Translations under genes and position numbers: made by a program | Notes under the pieces: model-generated | The model's input: only the letters and a program-made list of their open reading frames with translations | The model's database searches: none | What the model was told of the DNA's origin: nothing | Part shown: piece by piece, positions 15,492 to 22,594 of the stretch | Layout: each line of letters starts with the position of its first letter | Position numbering within the stretch: position 1 is the first letter of the stretch | DNA from: Acidimicrobiia bacterium | GTDB lineage: Bacteria; Actinomycetota; Acidimicrobiia; Spongiisociales; UBA4744 | NCBI GenBank assembly: GCA_029863625.1 | Contig: JAOTUY010000033.1 | Location: forward strand, 1 to 34,015 | Direction of reading: 5' to 3' | DNA: 34,015 nt

Positions 15492-16186
15492 TGGAATTCA
15501 CCCTGTTGTGGGCCGCGCTCACCGGAGTCGGCTTGGCCCTCTTGATGGCCAAGTGGGAAATGCGGTTGGGTCTCATCCCGGAGAAGACCGGGAGCCTAAG
15601 CGACCTGCTCCTGGGAGCGGCGGTGACCAGCCTCATCTGCGGTCGGCTGGCAGCCATGATCATTGCCGGCACCAACCCGATCACCCACCCCGGCGACATC
15701 CTCATCGTTCGTAGCGGAGTCGATACCGGGTTTGCCTCGCTTGGTGCGCTGGCCTTTGTTTGGCTCACGTCACGTCGCCAACTGGCCGGCACGATCGATG
15801 CCCTGGGACCGGCGGCGATGGCCGGACTGGCCGGCTGGCATGCCGGGTGTCTCTACCGGGGAGCGTGTCTGGGTACCGCCTCATCCTGGCCATGGGCGGT
15901 TGCTCAGGAAGGCAGCAACGTTCCCCGGCATCCGGTCGAGATCTATGCAGCGCTACTGTTTTTGGCAGCAGCTCTGGTCCTGCTTTGGTGGCGACGCCGG
16001 GGTGTCCGTGCCATGGGAGCGATCGGCGCAACGGCGCTAGTCCTGGCAGGGGCGGTCCGATTTGTCACCGAACCGATGCGCCCCTCGCTGGGTTCGGGTC
16101 CGGTCGGCTGGTACCTGGCGGCCATCGCCATCGGTCTCATCGGGATCTTCGCTGCCAGAGCCCGATCCCGGTCGGCTCTTCAGTGA
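15491..16186 (+). CDS. Lgt-like (prolipoprotein diacylglyceryl transferase family) membrane protein
   Basis: 231 aa, about seven membrane helices. Lgt-family features include GFASLGALAFVW, CGRLAAMII, and the RHPVEIYAALLFLAAALVLL helix, which corresponds to the RHP-x-Q-x-YE region of Lgt. It is shorter than usual Lgt (about 260-290) and the glycine-rich FGRIGNFINGE-type signature is replaced by AGWHAGCLYRGACLG, so true lipoprotein acyltransferase activity is uncertain. It is translationally coupled to the thioredoxin-fold lipoprotein. Proteins of this group are sometimes found with thiol-redox genes, and a redox or transport role is an alternative. Confidence 0.65.
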   Translation: MEFTLLWAALTGVGLALLMAKWEMRLGLIPEKTGSLSDLLLGAAVTSLICGRLAAMIIAGTNPITHPGDILIVRSGVDTGFASLGALAFVWLTSRRQLAGTIDALGPAAMAGLAGWHAGCLYRGACLGTASSWPWAVAQEGSNVPRHPVEIYAALLFLAAALVLLWWRRRGVRAMGAIGATALVLAGAVRFVTEPMRPSLGSGPVGWYLAAIAIGLIGIFAARARSRSALQ

Positions 16187-16522
16187 GCCGTCCAATCAGG
16201 ATCGACCGGAAGCCTCAACTGGAACGTCGACACTGCTCCTGAGCGCACATACTGAAGGTCTCCGTTCATGAGCACGGCAAGCTGACGGGCACACCGTGAG
16301 ACCCAGGCCCACCGAACCGGGAACTCCGTGGGTTATGTGCGCCCGGTGGGAGGGCTCGAAGATCGCGTTTCTTCGGTGAACACGCGCGGATAGAGCGGGC
16401 CAAGCAATTCCTCCCGATCATCGGCTTCGAGAAGATCGAGCACGGCCGGGTTGACATCCTTGAGGAAGAACCGCTCGGCTTAGGGAAAGCCCATTTTCGC
16501 TCTCACCAACCCAGCGCGGGCG
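16187..16522. other. Intergenic stretch with a possible minus-strand gene remnant
   Basis: 336 bases between two convergent genes. The minus strand is open from 16479 down to a TAA at 16333-16335 and reads AERFFLKDVNPAVLDLLEAD...LGPLYPRVFTEE, which is protein-like. It is closed upstream by a TAA at 16480-16482, and the only possible start is GTG at 16443 (36 aa). It may be a decayed C-terminal fragment. No RNA gene or terminator with a clear stem is visible. Confidence 0.3.
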
Positions 16523-18625
16523 TTATCGCTCCGGAGCTCCCGCCGCGATCCAGTCGACGATGGTCTGGACGTCGGTATCGGACAAAGCCCCTGAGGGAGG
16601 CATGACGATGCCGTCCGGATGGGTGCCGACCAGCGTCTGCACCAGCCGGCTGTTGTCGGGATCTCCCGGGAGGATGGTCGGACCTCCTTCTCCGGTGTTG
16701 AGGGCATCCTCGTAATTGGTCCCGGTCCAGCCTCCCAGCGACCCATGGCAGGCCGCGCACGAGGCCTGGAAGATTGGCAGCACATCTCCGACAAAGGTCG
16801 GCGCCCCGGTTGCGGACCCGGACGAGTTGAGCGTACGGATGTAAGCCACCAGCTGCTCGATCTGCTGGGAGGTCAGGATCTCACCCCAGGCAATCATTGC
16901 CGTCGCCTCGTGACCGAGGTTGATGGCGTCGAAGATCGCCGAGTCGCTGTTGGCCGACTGCCACGCTTGCTCGCCAAAGGCCGTACCGATACCGCCCTGG
17001 CCGCGATCGCCATGACACTGCGCACAGAGCTGCTGATAGACCTCTCGCCCACTGGAGGTGGACTGGGGCACGGCCGGTACGTCCGGGGGAAGCTCGACCG
17101 GTGGATCCGCCTCCCAGGCTCTCAGAAAAGCCACGATGGTATCGATCTGCTCGTCGTTCAAAGGTCCGCCGAACGAATCACCGAACGGGGACATCCCAAA
17201 ATTGGGCTGTCCCTGGGAGACAATGGCTCGCAGCGTCTGGTCGTCACGGGTCCGCAGATACTCGGCGGTGCTGATCGGAGCGATGATGTCACCGGCCCGG
17301 GCCGGGTTCGGACCGCCCTCGCCTAACTCCCCGTGACAGGCGGCACAGTTCTGCGCAAACAGATCCTCACCGCCGGCGAGGTCGGGCAGGTCGGCCGCTT
17401 GGAAGACGTAGGCGACGAGTGCACCGATTTGCTCGTCGGTGAGGATCTCGCCCCAGACGGGCATGTCCTCGTGGGCTCCACCCCGTGCGATGGCGGCGAC
17501 GGCTTCATCCAGTGAACCGGCGGTCGGGACGCGTTGGGCATGACACGAGGAACAGTGCTGAGCAAAGAGACCCTCACCCGCCGGGTAGGCCGTCTGGTCC
17601 ATGACGTATATGGCCAGCGCCTGGATGTCGGTGTCCACCAGCGTCCCGCCAAAGGCGGGCATGTCGAGGTGCCCACCTCCCTTGACGATGAGGTCGCGCA
17701 GCGCCGCCTCGTCCCCGGAGACGGCTACTGAGCGGCCGTGGCAGGCAGCGCACAGCTGGGTCCACAGCCGTTGTCCGTCGGGAGCGGTCAAGAAGTTGAG
17801 CAGCTGAGCTTGCTCGGCGGCGCTGAGCAGTCCTTTCCAATCGGGGATGGCGGCATCCGCGTGGGGCGCAAATCCCGTCCCCAACTCCAAAGCGCTCCTG
17901 AGGTCGATCGCATCCGCCTCGATCAGTTGATCGAGGGTGTGGCACTCAGCGCAGGCTGCAGCGAACACCTCGTTTCCGTTGGGGGCGAGTAGGAACCCGA
18001 CTAGTGCATCGATCTCGTCGGCGGACAGATCGGAGTTCCAAGAGGGCATCCCCTCGTGGGTGCCGGCCGAGATGACGGCGAAAAGGTCCGTACCAGGCGC
18101 GACTATCACGGTCGGGCCGTGACAGCCGGCGCAGTTCTCAACGTAGAGAGCGGCGACCCGGTCACCCTCGGCCGTGGCTGAGGCAGGGAGCGGAGCTTCC
18201 TCTATGGCCTGCACGGTGAGAAAGATCGCCGCCACCAATCCCGCAACGGTAATCCCGGTCACGACCGGGCGGCCCGAAGGGTGCCTTCTCTTTGAACGAT
18301 CGGTCCAGGGAAGCAGGATCAGAAAGATGATGGCAATGACCGGTAACACGATGACCCCGACGACCTCGAGATCGCCGGGGAAGAACTTCAGCAACTGGAA
18401 CAGGAACAGGAAGTACCACTCCGGCCGGGGGGTGTAATTCGCATCGCTCGGATCGGCAATCTCCTCGAGGCTCGAGCCCAGAAAGTAGGCGAGGGCTACG
18501 AGAATTAGGAAGAGAAGGAAGGAGACCAGCACGTCCTTGAAGATGATGTCCGGCCAGAAGGGCACGCCCTTCTTCTTCTTTTCATCGTATTCTTTTAGGT
18601 ATTCCTCGCGTTCTTCGCTCTTCAT
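16523..18625 (-). CDS. Cytochrome b subunit IV-like protein fused to a heptahaem cytochrome c
   Basis: 700 aa. Residues 1-145 resemble the C-terminal half of cytochrome b (subunit IV of b6f): helices at 29-50, 72-83 and 88-107, the Qo-site motif PEWY at 69-71, then a fourth helix at 121-141. The rest is outside the membrane and contains seven c-type haem sites with first Cys near 165, 225, 292, 358, 427, 534 and 623 (CAGCH, CAECH, CAACH, CSSCH, CAACH, CAQCH, CAACH). Most domains have a Met ligand candidate (GMPSW, DMPAF, DMPVW, GMSPF), but domain 2 has AIPDW. It is third in a Rieske-cytochrome b-this gene operon, four bases after the b stop. It should take electrons from the Rieske centre and pass them along a haem chain. 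Confidence 0.92.
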   Translation of the reverse strand: MKSEEREEYLKEYDEKKKKGVPFWPDIIFKDVLVSFLLFLILVALAYFLGSSLEEIADPSDANYTPRPEWYFLFLFQLLKFFPGDLEVVGVIVLPVIAIIFLILLPWTDRSKRRHPSGRPVVTGITVAGLVAAIFLTVQAIEEAPLPASATAEGDRVAALYVENCAGCHGPTVIVAPGTDLFAVISAGTHEGMPSWNSDLSADEIDALVGFLLAPNGNEVFAAACAECHTLDQLIEADAIDLRSALELGTGFAPHADAAIPDWKGLLSAAEQAQLLNFLTAPDGQRLWTQLCAACHGRSVAVSGDEAALRDLIVKGGGHLDMPAFGGTLVDTDIQALAIYVMDQTAYPAGEGLFAQHCSSCHAQRVPTAGSLDEAVAAIARGGAHEDMPVWGEILTDEQIGALVAYVFQAADLPDLAGGEDLFAQNCAACHGELGEGGPNPARAGDIIAPISTAEYLRTRDDQTLRAIVSQGQPNFGMSPFGDSFGGPLNDEQIDTIVAFLRAWEADPPVELPPDVPAVPQSTSSGREVYQQLCAQCHGDRGQGGIGTAFGEQAWQSANSDSAIFDAINLGHEATAMIAWGEILTSQQIEQLVAYIRTLNSSGSATGAPTFVGDVLPIFQASCAACHGSLGGWTGTNYEDALNTGEGGPTILPGDPDNSRLVQTLVGTHPDGIVMPPSGALSDTDVQTIVDWIAAGAPER

Positions 18626-18629
18626 GGCG

Positions 18630-19289
18630 CTACTCGCCTCGCTTGGGAACAGAAGTTATCCCGTTGCGAATGACGAGATAGATGTGAATCCCCACCAGGA
18701 GAAGGAGCACCGACGGGAGAACCCACACATGCGCACCGTAGAAACGGCTGAGCGTCAACCCGGATATCTCTTCTCCGCCGAGCATCACGGCTCGTAGTGT
18801 GTCTCCGACCACCGGGGTCACTTCACCGATCTGTGTTCCCACCACCGTTGCCCAGTAGGCGCGCTGATCCCACGGCAATAGGTAACCGGTGAAACCGAAG
18901 GAAAAAGTCAGCAGGAGTAATGCCACGCCGGTGATCCAGGTGAACTCGCGGGGGTACTTGTAGGCGCCATAGATGATCACACGCACCATGTGCAGGACTA
19001 CCAGCAAGACCATGGCACTGGCACCCCAGTGGTGCAGACCTCGGATCAACCAGCCGAACGGAAGTTCGTTGGTGATATACCCAACGCTGGCGTAAGCCAA
19101 CTGCGGGTCGGGGACGTAGTACAGAGTCAGCAGAATGCCCGTGACGATCTGGATGATCATGGCAAAAAGCGTGGCGCTGCCGAGCGTGTAGGCCCAGTTG
19201 ATCTTGGGAATCTTCCGCAGAAAAACCATGGTGTAGGCAGCGCGCCAACCGGACCGTTCGTTCAGCCAATCACCAAATCTTGTTGCCAT
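18630..19289 (-). CDS. Cytochrome b6-like N-terminal cytochrome b
   Basis: 219 aa from the ATG at 19289 (AGAAGGA Shine-Dalgarno upstream); longer in-frame starts would lie inside the Rieske gene. Four helices with bis-His haem ligands: H86/H100 (x13) and H187/H202 (x14). The x14 spacing in the second pair is the b6-type rather than the bc1-type. FTGYLLPWDQRAYWA is the conserved Qo-proximal segment. The Cys that tethers haem c(n) in b6f (position 35, YCLG) is Thr here (NWAYTLGS), so this extra haem is unlikely to be covalently attached. The quinol, probably menaquinol, is oxidised in complex with the Rieske and subunit IV-heptahaem proteins. Confidence 0.93.
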   Translation of the reverse strand: MATRFGDWLNERSGWRAAYTMVFLRKIPKINWAYTLGSATLFAMIIQIVTGILLTLYYVPDPQLAYASVGYITNELPFGWLIRGLHHWGASAMVLLVVLHMVRVIIYGAYKYPREFTWITGVALLLLTFSFGFTGYLLPWDQRAYWATVVGTQIGEVTPVVGDTLRAVMLGGEEISGLTLSRFYGAHVWVLPSVLLLLVGIHIYLVIRNGITSVPKRGE

Positions 19290-19290
19290 A

Positions 19291-19842
19291 TCAGGTCCTT
19301 CTGATGAAGATCTGGCCGTCCTCGACCTTGGTTTCGAAACGGTCGAGAGGTCGGGGCGGGGGGCCCTCCAGCACGGTGCCGTCCGGCCCGAAGACTGCGT
19401 TGTGGCAGGGACAGAAGAAGGCGTTCTGGTCATCGACCCAACGGACCCGGCACCCGAGGTGGGTGCAGATGTTGGAGAGCGCTACGAAGTCCGCTCCGTT
19501 CTCGGTCGAGACAAACACCGATAGCTCTTCTGTCGTGGTGAGATAGCCGGCTCTTCGCTCGACGGTCGCCTTCATGAGCGTCTGGGTGCCCGTTTCAATG
19601 GAACTGGCCGTGCCCAGGCGGATCCAATCCTGTTCCCCCCCTTGCTCCTGGGCCGGCCCGGCGACATAGAAGATCGCTGGGACGCCGACCGTTGCCGCAA
19701 TGGCGCCGGACATCACCCCCACGCCGGTGACCAGTAGCTTGCGACGCGAAACGCGATGATCCAGATCTTCCCCGGCCTTCGGTTTGGCGTCTGTTGCCGG
19801 CTGCTCATCGATTCCGTTGGGGTGACCCTTCTCTTCCACCAC
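19291..19842 (-). CDS. Rieske [2Fe-2S] iron-sulfur protein
   Basis: 183 aa. GTG start at 19842 with GGAGG about eight bases upstream. A Tat-type signal/anchor follows a 30-residue cytoplasmic tail: VSRRKLLVTGVGVMSGAIAATVG. The cluster-binding motifs are C126-T-H128-LG-C131 and C144-PC-H147, and the two extra cysteines form the usual disulfide. This is a one-helix Rieske, unlike the three-helix QcrA of mycobacteria and streptomycetes. It accepts electrons from quinol at the Qo site and should hand them to the fused heptahaem protein. Its stop is one base from the cytochrome b start. Confidence 0.95.
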   Translation of the reverse strand: MVEEKGHPNGIDEQPATDAKPKAGEDLDHRVSRRKLLVTGVGVMSGAIAATVGVPAIFYVAGPAQEQGGEQDWIRLGTASSIETGTQTLMKATVERRAGYLTTTEELSVFVSTENGADFVALSNICTHLGCRVRWVDDQNAFFCPCHNAVFGPDGTVLEGPPPRPLDRFETKVEDGQIFIRRT

Positions 19843-19880
19843 CGACCTACCTCCACTACCGACGTATTCGCGCCCGACTC

Positions 19881-19889
19881 TTTATAGCA
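19881..19889 (-). promoter_or_regulatory. Putative extended -10 promoter for the Rieske/cytochrome b operon
   Basis: On the minus strand TGCTATAAA is an extended -10 (TGn-TATAAA) in the divergent gap, giving a leader of about 30 bases with GGAGG before the GTG at 19842. No matching -35 is seen, as is common for extended -10 promoters. Confidence 0.45.
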
Positions 19890-19915
19890 GCAAAGGTCAC
19901 TACCAGTAGGGCCAT

Positions 19916-19961
19916 CCGGCCCTTCCCGGCCGGAATGACCGACGGCGTGCAAGTCCGTCGG
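19916..19961. other. Two small hairpins in the Rieske/ccmA divergent gap
   Basis: CCGGCC (19916-19921) pairs with GGCCGG (19928-19933), and CCGACGG (19939-19945) pairs with CCGTCGG (19955-19961). They lie between two divergent operons and could be operator or leader structures. Not assignable. Confidence 0.35.
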
Positions 19962-19972
19962 CGACCACGACC

Positions 19973-19978
19973 TACACT
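19973..19978 (+). promoter_or_regulatory. Putative -10 box (TACACT) for the ccm operon
   Basis: TACACT fits TAnnnT and lies eight bases before the GTG of ccmA with no Shine-Dalgarno, suggesting a leaderless or near-leaderless ccm transcript. Confidence 0.35.
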
Positions 19979-19986
19979 TCTCCGCT

Positions 19987-20649
19987 GTGACAGAGGGACC
20001 CCCTATCGCCGCGTTATCGGGTGTCGGTGTCCGCTTCGGGCGGATGCCGGTCTTGCGCGGCGTCGACTTGCGGATCGACCCGGGAGAGGTCGTAGGAATC
20101 ATCGGCCCAAACGGCTCAGGCAAGTCGACCCTGCTCCGAATCCTGGCGACGCTGCTCAAACCTTCAGTCGGTCAGGCCGAAGTGCTGGGAGCCCGGATTG
20201 GTTCCAGCGGCATCCTCGCTGCTCGAAAACGAATCGCGCTGCTCGGCCACCATCCGGGCCTGTGGGGCGAGCTCACCCTGATTGAAAACCTGACGTTTGT
20301 CGCCCGCCTGGCCGGGGCCGGGACCGAACGAGCCGACCTTGCTCTCGAGCTCGTCGGGTTGGGAGGTGCCAAGCAACGGCGGGCCGATCACTCATCGCAC
20401 GGCATGCAACGGCGGGTCGAGTTCGCCCGGGTACTGCTGACTCAACCGGACCTTCTCCTGCTCGACGAAGCGCACGCCGGTCTCGACAAAGCAGCCCAAG
20501 CGTTGGTCGAGGCGGCGGTTGGTGATGTCAAGAAGCGGGGGGGTGGGGCTGTACTGGTCAGCCATGAGCCGGATCGCATGCTGCCACTCGTGAACGTCAC
20601 CTATCAGCTCGAGGGCGGCACCCTGCTCGGCAGAAAGGAGATGCGGTGA
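19987..20649 (+). CDS. ccmA: Haem ABC transporter ATPase CcmA
   Basis: 220 aa. ABC ATPase: Walker A GPNGSGKST (~38-46), Q-loop region near LLGHHPGLWGELTLIENL, signature segment SSHGMQRRVEFARVLL (the CcmA family deviates from LSGGQ), Walker B LLLLDEAHAGLD and H-loop VSHE. With CcmB and CcmC it releases haem-loaded CcmE in System I cytochrome c maturation. First gene of a nine-gene ccm operon; GTG start. Its stop overlaps the ccmB start. Confidence 0.93.
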   Translation: MTEGPPIAALSGVGVRFGRMPVLRGVDLRIDPGEVVGIIGPNGSGKSTLLRILATLLKPSVGQAEVLGARIGSSGILAARKRIALLGHHPGLWGELTLIENLTFVARLAGAGTERADLALELVGLGGAKQRRADHSSHGMQRRVEFARVLLTQPDLLLLDEAHAGLDKAAQALVEAAVGDVKKRGGGAVLVSHEPDRMLPLVNVTYQLEGGTLLGRKEMR

Positions 20650-21326
20650 GGGTCGGAGGCTTCTGGCAGCAGGCCAAGGAGATCGCCCGCAAGGACCTCC
20701 TCGTCGAAGGTCGCGCCGGCGAGGCTCTGTACATCACGATCCCCTTCGGAGCCGTCGCCCTCATGCTCATTCCCCTGGCCATAGGCACGGATCGACCGCT
20801 CCTCGCCCAGGTCGGGCCGGGCATGTTCCTGGCAGTGTCCCTGCTCTTCGGCATGCTGGTCGCCTTCCGTCAGACCGCCGCCGACACCCCGCCCCAACAG
20901 GAACTGCTGACTCTGTTGGGCACGGACCCGGCCGCCAAATTCGTTGGACGGGCCGCCACCAGCACTTTGCTACTCGTCGTTTTCGAGATCGTCTTGGTCC
21001 CGGTGACCATCCTTCTTTACAACCCGGGACGGATCCCCGGTTGGCCCTGGCTGATCCTGGTGTTGGCCATGCTGGCGAGCGGCCTGGCTCTGGTCGGCAC
21101 GTTGGCCGGTTCGGTCACCGCCGGACTGCGCACCCGCAACACGCTGACTCCGCTCCTGGTAGCCCCGCTTTCCATGCCGTTGCTGCTGGGATCGGCGCAG
21201 GTAGTTGAGGCTTTGAAACAGGAACAGAGTATTCTGCTCTGGATCACCTTGCTGGCAACCATGAACCTGGCGTTGGCGGTGATTGGTGTCGTAACGGCGA
21301 GACCATTGGAGGAATCGAGCCGATGA
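20646..21326 (+). CDS. ccmB: Haem ABC transporter permease CcmB
   Basis: 226 aa, six membrane helices. The N-terminal KEIARKDLLVEGRAGEALY is typical of CcmB, as is FRQTAADTPPQQELLTLLGTDPAAKFVGR. Starts with GTG overlapping the ccmA stop. Works with CcmA, CcmC and CcmD in the membrane. Confidence 0.93.
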   Translation: MRVGGFWQQAKEIARKDLLVEGRAGEALYITIPFGAVALMLIPLAIGTDRPLLAQVGPGMFLAVSLLFGMLVAFRQTAADTPPQQELLTLLGTDPAAKFVGRAATSTLLLVVFEIVLVPVTILLYNPGRIPGWPWLILVLAMLASGLALVGTLAGSVTAGLRTRNTLTPLLVAPLSMPLLLGSAQVVEALKQEQSILLWITLLATMNLALAVIGVVTARPLEESSR

Positions 21327-22057
21327 GAGAACGCTCATACCAAGCACTCAGTCTGATGGCCATCGCCGCCATCGCCGTCGGTTTCACCGTTGCGACGACC
21401 GTACCTCCGGAGCGGGTTCAGGGTGAGTTCGCCAAGATCATGTTCGTGCACGTCCCCTCAGCGTGGCTCGCCTTTCTGGCGTTCGGGGTCACCATGATCG
21501 GCGGCGCAGCTTGGCTGATCAGGAAGACACCCATCTGGGACCGGGTGGCGGCCGCCTCGGCCGAAGTGGGCGTGTTCTATACGGCGCTGGCGTTGATGAC
21601 TGGGATGATCTGGGGTTACCCGGTGTGGGGAACGTTCTGGGATTGGAGCGATGCTCGCATGATGTCAACGGCCATCATGTTTTTCGTCTATGTTGGCTAC
21701 CTGGCGTTGCGACGAAGTATCCCGGATCCGGAGACGCGAGCCAGGCGGTCGGCCATCCTCGGGATCGTTGCATTCGTTCAGGTACCACTCGTCTACTTCT
21801 CGGTGACTCTGTTCCGCACCCTTCATCAAGGAACGACCGTCGTGCGTCCCGACGCACCGATCGATCCGGAGTTCCTGCGGGCTCTCATGATCAACCTGGC
21901 CGCTTTCACGGTTGTCTATGCAGCCTTCATGACCTGGCGCACCCGGTTGGCTCGTTTGGAGGATGAGTTGGAGGAGACCGAGGCCGTCGCCGACTTCGAG
22001 ATCGCCGGCTCTGGTATTACCGCCCCCAATCTCGAGGAGGCACCCGACCATGTCTGA
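21323..22057 (+). CDS. ccmC: Haem lyase-associated protein CcmC
   Basis: 244 aa, six helices. The WWD haem-handling motif WGTFWDWSDARMMS is present, with axial His candidates in MFVHVPSAW and FRTLHQGTT on either side. It loads haem onto CcmE in the membrane. The C-terminal ~30 residues are a charged cytoplasmic extension (EDELEETEAVADFE). The start overlaps the ccmB stop, and its end overlaps ccmD by eight bases. Confidence 0.94.
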   Translation: MRERSYQALSLMAIAAIAVGFTVATTVPPERVQGEFAKIMFVHVPSAWLAFLAFGVTMIGGAAWLIRKTPIWDRVAAASAEVGVFYTALALMTGMIWGYPVWGTFWDWSDARMMSTAIMFFVYVGYLALRRSIPDPETRARRSAILGIVAFVQVPLVYFSVTLFRTLHQGTTVVRPDAPIDPEFLRALMINLAAFTVVYAAFMTWRTRLARLEDELEETEAVADFEIAGSGITAPNLEEAPDHV

Positions 22058-22163
22058 CGGCTGGGTCGTGTTCGGCTATTCGGTGGTGTACGGATTCATG
22101 ATCCTGTACGCCATCTCCCTCGTGGCGCGGACCCGACGGGTGAAACGCCGGATGGAGGAGTAG
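22050..22163 (+). CDS. ccmD: CcmD-like small membrane protein
   Basis: 37 aa with one helix (GWVVFGYSVVYGFMILYAISLVA) and a basic tail (RTRRVKRRMEE), the typical CcmD layout. It is the expected tiny gene between ccmC and ccmE. GAGGAGG lies nine bases before the ATG. CcmD is needed to release holo-CcmE from CcmABC. Confidence 0.85.
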   Translation: MSDGWVVFGYSVVYGFMILYAISLVARTRRVKRRMEE

Positions 22164-22165
22164 CC

Positions 22166-22585
22166 GTGCAATACAAGTGGTTCGTGCTGCCTGCCATCGG
22201 GGTCATCGTGTTAGTGCTTGGGTTCATGATGTTCGGAGGCCTGGGCGACAATCTCATCTACTACCTCACTCCCACTGAGGCCGTCGATCAACACGTGGAT
22301 TTCCCGGACGGCGAGCGATTCCGGCTCGGAGGGCTCGTCACGGAGGGGACCGTTGAAACCACCTCAGGCGGCGTGACGTTCATCGTTACGGACGGAGACC
22401 GCTCGATCACCGTGGTGCACACGGGCGCCCCGCCGCAGCTGTTCCGGGAGAACATCGGTGTGGTGGTCGAAGGCGCTTGGGTCGGGGACCGTTTCGAGTC
22501 CGACACCCTTATCATCAATCACGATGAGGAGTACCGGTCCGAGGAGGACGGCACCTACGTCCCACCGACCGGTACCTCCGGCTAG
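22166..22585 (+). CDS. ccmE: Haem chaperone CcmE
   Basis: 139 aa. One N-terminal anchor helix (FVLPAIGVIVLVLGFMMF), then an OB-fold periplasmic domain with FRLGGLVTEGTV and GVVVEGAWVGDRFESDTLI. The covalent haem-binding His is in NHDEEY (H-x3-Y), as in classical proteobacterial CcmE rather than the CxxxY variant. GTG start shortly after ccmD. Confidence 0.93.
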   Translation: MQYKWFVLPAIGVIVLVLGFMMFGGLGDNLIYYLTPTEAVDQHVDFPDGERFRLGGLVTEGTVETTSGGVTFIVTDGDRSITVVHTGAPPQLFRENIGVVVEGAWVGDRFESDTLIINHDEEYRSEEDGTYVPPTGTSG

Positions 22586-22594
22586 AGGAGCAGC

